From: Opitutia bacterium
GTDB taxonomy: Bacteria > Verrucomicrobiota > Verrucomicrobiia > Opitutales > Seribacteraceae
Direction: 5' to 3'
Assembly: GCA_018695085.1 (NCBI GenBank)
Contig: JABHOU010000662.1
Location: 1-12,074 of the forward strand
Length of the DNA: 12,074 nt
Shown here: piece after piece, positions 1 to 7,512 of the stretch
Numbering within the stretch: position 1 is the first letter of the stretch
Layout of the letters: the number at the start of each line of letters is the position of its first letter
Program-made: the position numbers and the translations under genes
The notes under the pieces: model-generated
What the model was told of the DNA's origin: nothing
The model's input: the letters and a program-made list of their open reading frames with translations, nothing else
Databases searched by the model: none

Positions 1-1
1 A

Positions 2-505
2 GGAGTGGACTCGGGTAGATCCATTGCTGTTGGCTTGCCCGGTGGCGTGAACTACCTCTTCGATGCCGAAAAGCTGATGGTGCGATTCGGTTGGACGGGG
101 CAGTTCTTAAATGTAGGACCAGATCGCAAGGGTCGCGGAGGGGGAACCTGTCGAGTACTTGGTGACAAATTTGAGGTCGGTACAGAAGAATTCCCCTTGC
201 GAATCGGTAGTCCGGACAAAAATCCAAAGGTTCGGTTCAGGGGATATTCCAGACTGGGCAATCCGGTCTTTCTCTACGAGGTGGATGGAGCCAAGGTTAG
301 CCAGACCGTTACGGGTAGACCCGGGGCTAAAGCTCTCACTTACGGTTTTCGTGTCGAAAATGCGGTGGGGGATGTCTATCTCCTTTTGAAGAGTAACGGA
401 TTATCGGTTTCATCGACAGCGGGAAAGTGGTCTGCGAAAAAAGGCATTCTCCAGATCCCGAAAAAAGAGGCCGGTGAGTTTTTCGTTAGTCTAGAGCACA
501 ACTAA
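2..505 (+). CDS. C-terminal fragment of a probable cytochrome-associated secreted protein (5' end outside window)
   Basis: The reading frame is open to the left edge, so this is the last ~167 residues of a longer protein; the GTG at base 5 is most likely an internal Val codon. The segment begins near a conserved-looking stretch (GLPGGVNYLFDAE, then FGWTGQFLNVGPDRKGRGG) followed by beta-rich sequence (FPLRIG, VRFRGYSRLGNPVFLYEVDG, LTYGFRVE). I recognise this pattern from the C-terminal module that follows c-type cytochrome domains in large exported proteins of Verrucomicrobiota and Planctomycetota; this is family memory, not a search. No CxxCH heme motif lies in the visible part, so any heme domain would be upstream. 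It ends 22 bases before the next gene, which suggests co-transcription with the propeller protein and a shared electron-transfer role. The function of this module itself is unknown. Confidence 0.65.
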   Translation, partial: GVDSGRSIAVGLPGGVNYLFDAEKLMVRFGWTGQFLNVGPDRKGRGGGTCRVLGDKFEVGTEEFPLRIGSPDKNPKVRFRGYSRLGNPVFLYEVDGAKVSQTVTGRPGAKALTYGFRVENAVGDVYLLLKSNGLSVSSTAGKWSAKKGILQIPKKEAGEFFVSLEHN

Positions 506-527
506 ATCCTACCTTTCCTTTTTCATC

Positions 528-2045
528 ATGAAAACTTTTCTTTCCTTTTTCGCTTTGGTTGGGATATCGACCATGATTGTCTCTCTCTCCGCTCAAGATA
601 AGCCGGCTAGGATTCCCGCTGGATACGCTGCCGAGAAAATCGAGACACCAGAAGGCGTGTCCCTTGGTGTTGGCGGCATGGAGTTTGCCCCGGACGGTTC
701 CCTCATGCTTTGTACCCGCGAAGGCGAAGTCTGGAAATATATCATCAAGAAAAAGCAATGGAGTTTGTTTGCAGACGGTTTGCACGAATCACTGGGCCTA
801 TGGATCGACCCCAAGACGAGTGAAACCTTTGCCATCCAGCGAGGTGAAATCACAAAGTTGATCGATACCAACGGTGATGGAAGAGCCGACCTTTACGAAA
901 GCTTTAACGCTGACTGGGGAGTAACCGACAACTATCACGAGTACGCCTTTGGCTTGGTGCGCGACAGTAAGGGAAATTTCTATGGCACCCTGAATACCTC
1001 CTTGAGTTGGCCAGGTTGGGCCAGAAGCAAAAAGTGGGATGTCGCACGAGTTTGGACCACTGGTTACAAGGACACGGAAGGCAAGATGGGGCGAGCGGCC
1101 AAGTATCGCGGTTGGTGCTTCAAGGTTACCCCGAAAGGCAAGTTCGAACCCTTTGCCGCAGGCTTGCGCTCGCCGGCAGGCATCGGGATCAATAAGGACG
1201 ACGAATTGTTTTTCACTGACAACCAAGGCGATTGGGAAGCCACCAGTTCCCTCCACCACATAGTCAAAGGCCGATTTCATGGGCATCCTTCCTCTCTATG
1301 GGATCACCCCGACTACAAAGGAAAGGATCTCAATGCCATTCCGCTCAAGGACTACGAAAAATTATGGAAACGCCCAGCTGTCTGGATTCCACACGGCGAA
1401 CTGGCTACCTCTCCAGGTGAACCAATCTTCAATTACACGGGTGGAAAATTCGGACCTTTCGAGAACCAAATGTTCATCGGTGACCAAGGGCGATCCAATA
1501 TTATGCGAGTCTCCCTGCAAAAAGTGGGTGGGGATTACCAAGGTGTCATATTTGATTTCGTAAATCGTTTGCAAACGGGTTGCATCCGTCACGTGTTCGC
1601 TGAGGACGGCAGTCTTTGGGTAGGTCAGACCGGTCGGGGATGGGGATCGGCTGGGGGCAAGGAATATGGCCTCCAACGGGTTGCATGGGATGGAAAAACC
1701 ACTCCTTTTTCCATGCATGACGTCAAGCTCACCAAGACTGGCTTTACTATCACCTTAACCAAACCAGTCGACCCCGCCATGGCAAAAGATGCAACAAATT
1801 ATATGGTGGAACGATGGGGCTACGCTTACCACCCTCGCTACGGTTCAGGCAAAACGAATTACAAGAAAGAAGTTCCCAGCAAGGTAACGTTGGCCAAGGA
1901 CGGGCTGAGCGTTTATCTCGAGGTGCCCCTTGAGGAAGAACGCGTCTACAAGATCATACTAAAAGTTGGTGTTTATAAGGCGAAGGACGGATCGGGTATG
2001 GCCAACAACACGGCTTGGTATACCTTGAACCGATTGCTCGAATAG
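528..2045 (+). CDS. Secreted PQQ-dehydrogenase-like beta-propeller protein (DUF7133-like)
   Basis: A 505-residue exported protein. Residues 1-22 form a signal peptide (Lys3, a long hydrophobic stretch, cleavage probably after SLSA). Residues ~28-390 look like the six-bladed propeller of the soluble glucose/sorbosone dehydrogenase type, with blade-like repeats GGMEFAPDGSLMLCTREGEV, GLRSPAGIGINKDDELFFTDNQGD and RHVFAEDGSLWVGQTGRG. Residues 113-121 (DTNGDGRAD) form a calcium-loop-like motif. Residues ~395-505 form a beta-rich C-terminal domain with a YGSG motif (438-441). The same layout recurs in the larger protein encoded 1.5 kb downstream. The family is usually annotated as a PQQ-dependent sugar dehydrogenase, but substrate and cofactor are not proven by anything visible here. 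No heme motif is present, so an external electron acceptor would be needed; the cytochrome-type gene just upstream is a candidate. The start has no Shine-Dalgarno sequence; the leader is pyrimidine-rich. Confidence 0.8.
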   Translation: MKTFLSFFALVGISTMIVSLSAQDKPARIPAGYAAEKIETPEGVSLGVGGMEFAPDGSLMLCTREGEVWKYIIKKKQWSLFADGLHESLGLWIDPKTSETFAIQRGEITKLIDTNGDGRADLYESFNADWGVTDNYHEYAFGLVRDSKGNFYGTLNTSLSWPGWARSKKWDVARVWTTGYKDTEGKMGRAAKYRGWCFKVTPKGKFEPFAAGLRSPAGIGINKDDELFFTDNQGDWEATSSLHHIVKGRFHGHPSSLWDHPDYKGKDLNAIPLKDYEKLWKRPAVWIPHGELATSPGEPIFNYTGGKFGPFENQMFIGDQGRSNIMRVSLQKVGGDYQGVIFDFVNRLQTGCIRHVFAEDGSLWVGQTGRGWGSAGGKEYGLQRVAWDGKTTPFSMHDVKLTKTGFTITLTKPVDPAMAKDATNYMVERWGYAYHPRYGSGKTNYKKEVPSKVTLAKDGLSVYLEVPLEEERVYKIILKVGVYKAKDGSGMANNTAWYTLNRLLE

Positions 2046-2151
2046 AGTTTTTAATCCGGCAGCTCCTCGAGAGATTAATCTTCTGGACGGCTCAACGAAA
2101 CCCTACCCAGATGAAGAAGTAACTTGTTTCCGCCCTCCTCCCATTAGTCCA

Positions 2152-3447
2152 ATGAAAATTTTATCCCTGTCCTGCTTCAACACGCTTCTATTGTTAATTT
2201 CCGGTTTTCTCTTTGCCAGTGGCGCCAAGGAAAAGGTTCCGTCCCGAGTAGAATCTCCCAAGCTACCCCCGCCTGCTTCCTTCACTCCCTCACCAGTTTC
2301 CGAACTGGTTGCTCCACCGCCACGACCCTCTCCTGTTCCTTCTCCTGCGTTTCGTCTAGGCGGAGGTGGTCCCGTGGACAAGGGGAAGATCGCCCAGTTT
2401 AAGAAAAGCTTGAGCACCTGGGAGAAACTGAAAGTGGAATGTGGTGGTAACTATACTTACAGCAAGCGATGGAGTAGTTGGGTGGGTTTTGGTCACACGA
2501 CCGAAGTGGTGGTGGAAAACAACAAAGTGGTGGAGCGACGCTACAAATCGTTCTCTGGTCCCCCCAGACCCGTTGCTCCGGGTCTGCCACCTGCCAAGCC
2601 AAAAGGCACTAGCTGGACCGAGAAGGGCAATGAACTAGGCAAGAACAAGCAAGGTCATCCGCCGAAGAAGTTGGACGAACTTTACAAGGAAGCCGCTGAG
2701 ATTTTGGGTCGTCCCGTTCCTCCTTTCCAACATCTCGGTTTGCGTTTCGACAAGCAGGGACTTCTACTCGCCTGTTACACTCAGGACACGAGGATTGCCG
2801 ACGATGCCCCAACGAAGGGAGTAAGTATTTCAAGCATCACATTACAAAAGCCGGGCAACTTTAAAAACCCCAAAGTCGCTCCAGCGATTACCGAAGGAAC
2901 CTTGTTGGGCCTTGGGGAAGGTTCCAAGAAAAAGAAAATTCAAGGTCTGGAGCAAAAGATTGCCAAGATGAAGGATTTTGCGAAGAGAGCTCCCTTTACT
3001 CCCGAGGGACACAGGAAATTTCTCGCTGAGCTGAGTGCATTGGAAAAGCAATTGGCCGACTTGAAAAGTGGTAAAGTGGGTGTTCCGACCTACGAGAAAT
3101 GGTTGGCGGACGGAAAGAAGATTCCTCCTGGAATGGTTTTTACTGGTGGTAGCCCTTGGTTCAATGAAAGCACAGGCCAACGTCGACAATCTCGCGAGGT
3201 TTACGACATGATTTTTGGTCGCACGGGGGGTAAGAAGCCTCCGGTCAAAATTCGTCCCATTCGTCCACGCCCCATTAAGCCCGGCGCAAAAAAATCTTAT
3301 CCTAAGCATTGGGGCAAACCACCTCTTAGGCAGACCCGCGACCTTCGCCCTCTGCCAGGAGGGTATGGTATGGGTAGCAGCACTTTGTCCAATTGGATTA
3401 AGCAGAAAATGGAGCAAGACCGGAACCGCGGAAATGCTCCAGACTGA
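2152..3447 (+). CDS. Uncharacterised secreted proline-rich protein
   Basis: A 431-residue protein that I cannot assign to a named family. Residues 1-25 are a signal peptide with a Leu-rich core (TLLLLISGFLF) and likely cleavage after ASGA. Residues ~30-66 are a Pro/Ser-rich linker. Residues ~76-232 look like a small folded domain (STWEKLKVECGGNYTYS, VVVENNKVVERRY, LDELYKEAAEIL, GLRFDKQGLLLACY, RIADDAP). Its order of Trp, NYTY and VVVENNKVV resembles small secreted domains of the DUF6174 kind, which is a weak guess. Residues ~258-307 are Lys/Glu/Leu-rich and probably a coiled coil. The C-terminus is strongly basic and Pro-rich (KIRPIRPRPIKP at 366-377), as if it contacts a polyanion or the cell wall. 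It sits between two related propeller genes, 106 bases after one and 101 before the other, so it may be a partner of them. The start lacks a Shine-Dalgarno sequence. Confidence 0.7.
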   Translation: MKILSLSCFNTLLLLISGFLFASGAKEKVPSRVESPKLPPPASFTPSPVSELVAPPPRPSPVPSPAFRLGGGGPVDKGKIAQFKKSLSTWEKLKVECGGNYTYSKRWSSWVGFGHTTEVVVENNKVVERRYKSFSGPPRPVAPGLPPAKPKGTSWTEKGNELGKNKQGHPPKKLDELYKEAAEILGRPVPPFQHLGLRFDKQGLLLACYTQDTRIADDAPTKGVSISSITLQKPGNFKNPKVAPAITEGTLLGLGEGSKKKKIQGLEQKIAKMKDFAKRAPFTPEGHRKFLAELSALEKQLADLKSGKVGVPTYEKWLADGKKIPPGMVFTGGSPWFNESTGQRRQSREVYDMIFGRTGGKKPPVKIRPIRPRPIKPGAKKSYPKHWGKPPLRQTRDLRPLPGGYGMGSSTLSNWIKQKMEQDRNRGNAPD

Positions 3448-3504
3448 CTCATAAGAGCATTAAGGTCTCCAGGACTGTATCTTCCTCTTGGGCAGCCTTT
3501 CGCG

Positions 3505-3535
3505 TTGACGGATTTTCAGAGAAAGAAAGCATATT
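3505..3535 (+). promoter_or_regulatory. Weak candidate promoter before the DUF6797-like propeller gene
   Basis: TTGACG (3505-3510) matches the -35 consensus in five of six bases. CATATT (3530-3535) is a poorer -10 at a long 19-base spacing. Transcription would begin a few bases before the ATG at 3549, leaving almost no leader. The stretch up to the ATG is unusually AT-rich compared with the flanking coding DNA. This is only suggestive. Confidence 0.25.
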
Positions 3536-3548
3536 TTGATTATATATT

Positions 3549-5813
3549 ATGAAATCGATACAAACCACTCTTTACCTGACACAAAAAATCCTAAAAGGAG
3601 TCTTCCTGATTGGAATCTTTTCTGGATTTAATTTTTTTACCGAACTTGATGCCGTTCCTAGTAAGTATGGGTCATGGGTGGGCACCGCTGTTAATTTGGG
3701 TCGGGATGCCAAGGGAGACAATGTCTCTTATCGAGGAATTGTAGTACGCCTAAATGAATCAGGTAATGCTTGCGTCGTATTCGACGGCGATACAATGCGA
3801 ATGGCCGCAGGTTGGACAAAAGGCGGACTGAAACTAGATGGATTACCTTTCACTGGAGGTCACGGAAGGTTTCCTTCGCACGGCGGTGAGAAGGTGTTCG
3901 TAACTCAAGCCGTACCTGGTTGGGCGTCACCCAAGGGCGAACTGGCTGATCCTAGGGAAGATAAATACTCTCCTCTAGGTCCTTTGTCTCGGGATTGGGC
4001 AAAATTCGGTGGCCTTTATGTTCATGGGGATCGAGTCGTTCTGAAATATACCGTCGGTAAGGCAAAGGTATTGGAATCACCTACTTTGATGGAAAAAGAT
4101 GGTCTTTCCGTAATCTTGAGAACAATCCGAATCGATGGAGACGGTCAGGACAAGACCCTTGTTCTCTCGGATGTTAGAGATGGTGAAAACGTTACCACGG
4201 CATATGCTCCCGAGAGATCCAAGCAGGAAGTCAAAGACGGACTGAATCTACTTCACCTTCCTGGGAAAAAGGGCGTAACGACTTTTCAAGTACTTTATGG
4301 GATGAGCGAAGTACAAGACCTTAAGAAGTTGTCGACGAAACCCGAAGATTTATTGGCACTGACCAAAGGCGGCGGCGCTCGCTGGAAAGAGACTGTCAAA
4401 ACAAAGGGTGAAGTTTCTAAAGAGGACAAAGCATACATTATCGATCGGCTTACGGTGCCCTACAACAATCCTTATGGTATACAGATGCGCATTGGCGGAT
4501 TTGATTTCTTTAAGGATGGCCGAACTGCAGCAGTTTCGACTTGGGACGGAGATGTTTGGATAGTTCGAAACATAGACGAGAAGCTTGAAAACTTGGAATG
4601 GAAGCGTTTTGCAGCAGGGCTACACGAACCTCTGGGTCTAAAGATAGTTGATGATGTTATCTATACAGTGGCCGATGACCAAATAACCCGCTTTCACGAC
4701 TTGAACGGTGACGACGAGGCGGATTTCTATGAAAACTTTAACAACGACTGGGACTTGACAAGTGGTTTCCACGCCTTCTGTTTTGATCTGCACACTGACA
4801 AGGCGGGTAACTTTTATTTCGCCTTCGGCAGCCCGGTTCGTTCAGGTGGACGAAGCTTTGAGCGCCTCGGGCGGCATCATGGCTCGATCATAAAGGTCTC
4901 CAAGGACGGAAGTCGACTTGAACGGTATGCCACTGGTCTGAGAGCCCCTAATGGGATGGGTGTCAGTCCGGATGGTCAAGTAACCAGTGGTGACAATGAA
5001 GGAACCTTCGTGCCACGCTCCCCCATCAATTGGATCACCCCCGGAAGTTTTCATGGCGTGGTCGACGTGGCGGAAGATTATAAAAAATTCAAGACGACTC
5101 CCACAGTGCGTGAACGATCCAACGGCCGCCCACAACACCTTGATCCATCGGAAGCCCCAAAACCCTTGACCTGGCTTCCAAAGGGAGTCGACAACTCCGG
5201 AGGTGGACAAGTCTGGGTAACGAGCGACCGGTGGGGACCTTTCGACAAGGAATTGCTCCACATGTCGTACGGGCGCAGCGCTCTGTATTTGGTATTGAAG
5301 GAAAATAAGGGTGGCCAGATGCAAGGTGGTGTCGTGAAATTCCCCCTTCGCTTCACCTCGAGTTGCATGCGAGCACGCTTCAACCCCTCGGATGGACAGC
5401 TTTACGTCGCAGGACTAAAAGGCTGGCAAACCAATGCTGGAAAACCAGGAGGCTTCGATCGCGTACGCTATACGGGTGCGAAAGTCGCTATGCCAAACGC
5501 CCTGCGAATTAAACTCAATGGCGTGGAAATAGGTTTTACCTCGAAGCTGGATAAGGAATTGGCGGAAGACACTACCAGTTACGCCATTCGCTCAACTAAT
5601 ATTCGCTGGACACAAGGTTATGGCTCAGGCGAACAAGACAAGAAAAGCTACGAAGTAAAGACGGCTAAGCTTCTACCGGGAGGCAAAACCGTTTTTTTGG
5701 AAGTCCCGACTATTGGGCCTGCCCACCAAATGGAAATCAACATTGACGTGGAAACAGCTGGTGGCGACGAAATCGTTACCAAAATTTGGAATACCGTACA
5801 TATTGCAAACTGA
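3549..5813 (+). CDS. Secreted DUF6797-like plus PQQ-dehydrogenase-like beta-propeller protein
   Basis: A 754-residue exported protein. An N-terminal hydrophobic stretch (residues ~15-31) acts as signal peptide, with cleavage probably after LDA at 35. Residues ~37-290 form a module starting YGSWVGTAVNLG and including GGLYVHGDRVVLKY, which I associate with DUF6797 and an adjoining beta-sandwich. Residues ~305-640 are a propeller of the same kind as in the 505-residue protein upstream: DLNGDDEADFYENFNNDW (384-401) aligns with DTNGDGRADLYESFNADW there, GDNEG (481-485) with TDNQG, and the AGLHEPLGL segment with DGLHESLGL. Residues ~645-754 repeat the C-terminal domain with YGSG at 691-694. The two are clear diverged paralogues differing by the N-terminal module. 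The calcium-loop position normally Gly is Asp389. Likely role is oxidation of a carbohydrate or related compound in the periplasm; this is inferred from family only. No heme motif is present. Confidence 0.8.
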   Translation: MKSIQTTLYLTQKILKGVFLIGIFSGFNFFTELDAVPSKYGSWVGTAVNLGRDAKGDNVSYRGIVVRLNESGNACVVFDGDTMRMAAGWTKGGLKLDGLPFTGGHGRFPSHGGEKVFVTQAVPGWASPKGELADPREDKYSPLGPLSRDWAKFGGLYVHGDRVVLKYTVGKAKVLESPTLMEKDGLSVILRTIRIDGDGQDKTLVLSDVRDGENVTTAYAPERSKQEVKDGLNLLHLPGKKGVTTFQVLYGMSEVQDLKKLSTKPEDLLALTKGGGARWKETVKTKGEVSKEDKAYIIDRLTVPYNNPYGIQMRIGGFDFFKDGRTAAVSTWDGDVWIVRNIDEKLENLEWKRFAAGLHEPLGLKIVDDVIYTVADDQITRFHDLNGDDEADFYENFNNDWDLTSGFHAFCFDLHTDKAGNFYFAFGSPVRSGGRSFERLGRHHGSIIKVSKDGSRLERYATGLRAPNGMGVSPDGQVTSGDNEGTFVPRSPINWITPGSFHGVVDVAEDYKKFKTTPTVRERSNGRPQHLDPSEAPKPLTWLPKGVDNSGGGQVWVTSDRWGPFDKELLHMSYGRSALYLVLKENKGGQMQGGVVKFPLRFTSSCMRARFNPSDGQLYVAGLKGWQTNAGKPGGFDRVRYTGAKVAMPNALRIKLNGVEIGFTSKLDKELAEDTTSYAIRSTNIRWTQGYGSGEQDKKSYEVKTAKLLPGGKTVFLEVPTIGPAHQMEINIDVETAGGDEIVTKIWNTVHIAN

Positions 5814-5854
5814 ATTTAAATAGTTGATTTGTTAATTTATTATAAAGACAGCAA

Positions 5855-5868
5855 CTTAGAATTCTAAG
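5855..5868. repeat. 14-base perfect palindrome upstream of the esterase gene
   Basis: CTTAGAATTCTAAG reads the same on both strands without a central gap. It lies in the AT-rich gap between the large propeller gene and the EF-hand esterase, 40 bases before the esterase ATG. Its position fits an operator bound by a dimeric regulator. It is too AT-rich and lacks a T-run, so it does not look like a terminator. A chance occurrence in AT-rich DNA cannot be excluded. Confidence 0.35.
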
Positions 5869-5908
5869 AGAGGCACATGCATCTCAAATAAAGGCAGTCA
5901 AATTTAGA

Positions 5909-6973
5909 ATGAAATCCGCCATCAATCTCCTCGTATTAGTGGCTTTTTGCTTGAGTGCAAGAACGCCCAAGCAAATCTTCGAGCAATGGGACAGGGACAA
6001 AGACGGCAAACTTTCCATTGGGGAATTACCCCAAAACGCCAAGCACAATTTTAAGCGAGTAGACCGCAATCACGACGGACGCATATCGCTGGAAGAGCAC
6101 GAAAACTTTCTCCAACGCTCGCGAGAGTCAAGGAAGCCAAGGCAACTGCCTAATGACGTCCAAGCTTTACGAAACCTATCTTATGCAGGCACCAACAATC
6201 CGCGTCAGACACTCGATCTCTTTTTTCCCAAAATTCGCAATAATGATCGTATGTTGCCCATTATCGTCTACATTCACGGAGGAGGCTGGAAAAGCGGCAG
6301 CAAGGAGACTGCAATCGGCAAATTAGCGCCTTATTTGAAAACCGGTTCCTTTGCCGCCGCTTCTATTAATTATCGGTTAAGCGGAGAAGCCATCTGGCCG
6401 AGTCAGATTCACGACTGCAAAGCCGCTATCCGTTGGCTGAAGGGAAATTCGAAGAAATATGGGATTGATGCCAACCGTTTAGCTGTTTGGGGAAACTCAG
6501 CAGGTGGACATCTTGTGGCTATAATGGGAGTTAGCGGAGGCGTTGAAAGCCTAGAAGGCAAACTCGGCAAACATTTTGATCAGAATAGTCGCGTGAACTG
6601 TGTGGTCGACTTTTGCGGTCCTAGCCATCTCCTCTCGATGGGGAAGTTCCCAAGTAGAATCGATCATGACTCGCCTAATTCCCCAGAAAGCCAACTTATA
6701 GGTGGTGCCATTCAGGAAAACAAAAAGTCGGCCAATAACGCCTCCCCCATCACCTATGTAACCATGGACGACGCCCCAATCTTAATCGTACATGGAACCG
6801 ATGATCCATTGGTACCTTTCAACCAAGCGGAAATTTTTCATTCGGCTCTACTGAAAGCCGGCGTAAAAAGTGAATTCCTTGGCATGGAAGGGATGGGCCA
6901 CGGGATAGGAGGCGCCGAAGTTGACAACCGTGTTCGAAAGTTCTTGGAAAGCCACCTACTTGGGAAAAAGTAA
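5909..6973 (+). CDS. Secreted EF-hand alpha/beta-hydrolase (BD-FAE-like esterase)
   Basis: A 354-residue protein joining a calcium-binding N-terminus to a carboxylesterase. A short signal peptide covers residues 1-17. Two canonical EF-hand loops follow: D28-x-D30-x-D32-G33 with E39, and D52-x-N54-x-D56-G57 with E63. From residue ~90 the alpha/beta-hydrolase fold begins. HGGGW (123-127) supplies the oxyanion hole, GNSAGGH (195-201) holds nucleophile Ser197, HGTDDPLVP (295-303) gives the acid Asp299, and H331 in GMGHG is the catalytic His. The full triad makes it a probable active esterase or lipase of the bifunctional feruloyl/acetyl-xylan esterase-like group. Such EF-hand/hydrolase fusions are common in Planctomycetota and Verrucomicrobiota. 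It may remove ester groups from polysaccharide in the same compartment as the upstream propellers. It converges on hisI with only nine bases between stops. Substrate is unknown; the start has no Shine-Dalgarno sequence. Confidence 0.88.
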   Translation: MKSAINLLVLVAFCLSARTPKQIFEQWDRDKDGKLSIGELPQNAKHNFKRVDRNHDGRISLEEHENFLQRSRESRKPRQLPNDVQALRNLSYAGTNNPRQTLDLFFPKIRNNDRMLPIIVYIHGGGWKSGSKETAIGKLAPYLKTGSFAAASINYRLSGEAIWPSQIHDCKAAIRWLKGNSKKYGIDANRLAVWGNSAGGHLVAIMGVSGGVESLEGKLGKHFDQNSRVNCVVDFCGPSHLLSMGKFPSRIDHDSPNSPESQLIGGAIQENKKSANNASPITYVTMDDAPILIVHGTDDPLVPFNQAEIFHSALLKAGVKSEFLGMEGMGHGIGGAEVDNRVRKFLESHLLGKK

Positions 6974-6982
6974 GTCTGACCG

Positions 6983-7402
6983 TTATTCCATGCCTTCGCG
7001 AAAAGAAAGCGAGCCATCCCGCAGAACACGATAGTAACAACCCGATCTAGCACTACCGTTCGTTCCCTTGGTATGGCAAGCACCGGCTCCTTTGGAGCGA
7101 ACTCTGTACAAGAGTGAATTTTGCTCGCAATTTACGCAAACCTCCACGACTTCCAAGTAATCGCCCGATGTCTTACCCTTGATCCAGAGCTCATTGCGGC
7201 TTGTACTCCAAAAGGTTGCCATTCCTTGATCGATGGTAGTCTTTAGAGCAAGTTCATTGGCATAGCCTACAATCAGAACCTCTCCAGTATCTGCGTCTTG
7301 CGCCACTGCAGGAACAAGACCTTCGTCACATTCTGCAACTTTCTGGAGCTTTGTGTAGTCAAGAGCCAGCTGAGTGCCCTCCTCTAATTGATGATGATCC
7401 AT
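6983..7402 (-). CDS. hisI: Phosphoribosyl-AMP cyclohydrolase, variant metal site
   Basis: A 139-residue stand-alone HisI (no HisE domain), catalysing the cytoplasmic hydrolysis of phosphoribosyl-AMP in the third step of histidine synthesis. Family signatures seen are VPAVAQDADTGEVLIVGYANE (30-50), TFWSTSRNELWIKGKTSG (63-80) and the zinc-site segments GACHTK (107-112) and GCYYR (121-125). Two departures are visible. The classic DCDxD motif, which supplies one zinc Cys and the magnesium Asp residues, reads N91-C92-E93-Q94-N95. The distance between the last two zinc cysteines (C109 and C122) is six residues longer than in the usual CHTGxxSC arrangement. All three cysteines are kept, so it is probably a functional lineage variant rather than a decayed gene. 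It is not next to other histidine genes. An AAGG lies just upstream of the ATG as a weak ribosome-binding site. The following gene is divergent. Confidence 0.85.
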   Translation of the reverse strand: MDHHQLEEGTQLALDYTKLQKVAECDEGLVPAVAQDADTGEVLIVGYANELALKTTIDQGMATFWSTSRNELWIKGKTSGDYLEVVEVCVNCEQNSLLYRVRSKGAGACHTKGTNGSARSGCYYRVLRDGSLSFREGME

Positions 7403-7433
7403 ATCGCCTTGTTATAAAGTTATGACAGGTTGC

Positions 7434-7469
7434 GTTTAGAAGAGTTAGAAGCAAGACACTTCGTTAGAA
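7434..7469. repeat. Three TTAGAA direct repeats between divergent hisI and the DCC gene
   Basis: TTAGAA occurs at 7436-7441, 7445-7450 and 7464-7469, the first two followed by G and the last two preceded by G. Starts are 9 and 19 bases apart, close to one and two helical turns. The cluster lies in the 110-base gap between two divergent start codons, where a shared regulator could bind. No convincing -35/-10 pair was found for either gene in this gap. The repeat unit is short, so chance is a real alternative. Confidence 0.25.
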
Positions 7470-7512
7470 ATCGATTGGACAACGCCTACAACCAAGTTCA
7501 TTCATTAGTTCA

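Noticed and set aside
1..7. AGGAG followed by GTG at the left edge, resembling a ribosome-binding site and start
   Set aside because: The frame is open through it, the gap to GTG is zero, and the downstream sequence begins in the middle of a known C-terminal module.
798..1286. Minus-strand open frame of 162 codons inside the first propeller gene
   Set aside because: It lies fully antisense to a well-supported gene and its translation shows no family motif.
2842..3417. Minus-strand open frame of 191 codons antisense to the proline-rich protein
   Set aside because: No recognisable motif and fully covered by a signal-peptide-bearing gene on the other strand; it is a by-product of codon use.
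4842..5324. Minus-strand open frame of 160 codons inside the large propeller gene
   Set aside because: Antisense to conserved propeller sequence, without a plausible product.
5909..5950. Possible lipobox (AFC at residues 12-14) in the esterase signal peptide
   Set aside because: Phe directly before Cys does not fit the lipobox, where a small residue is required; an ordinary signal peptide is more likely.
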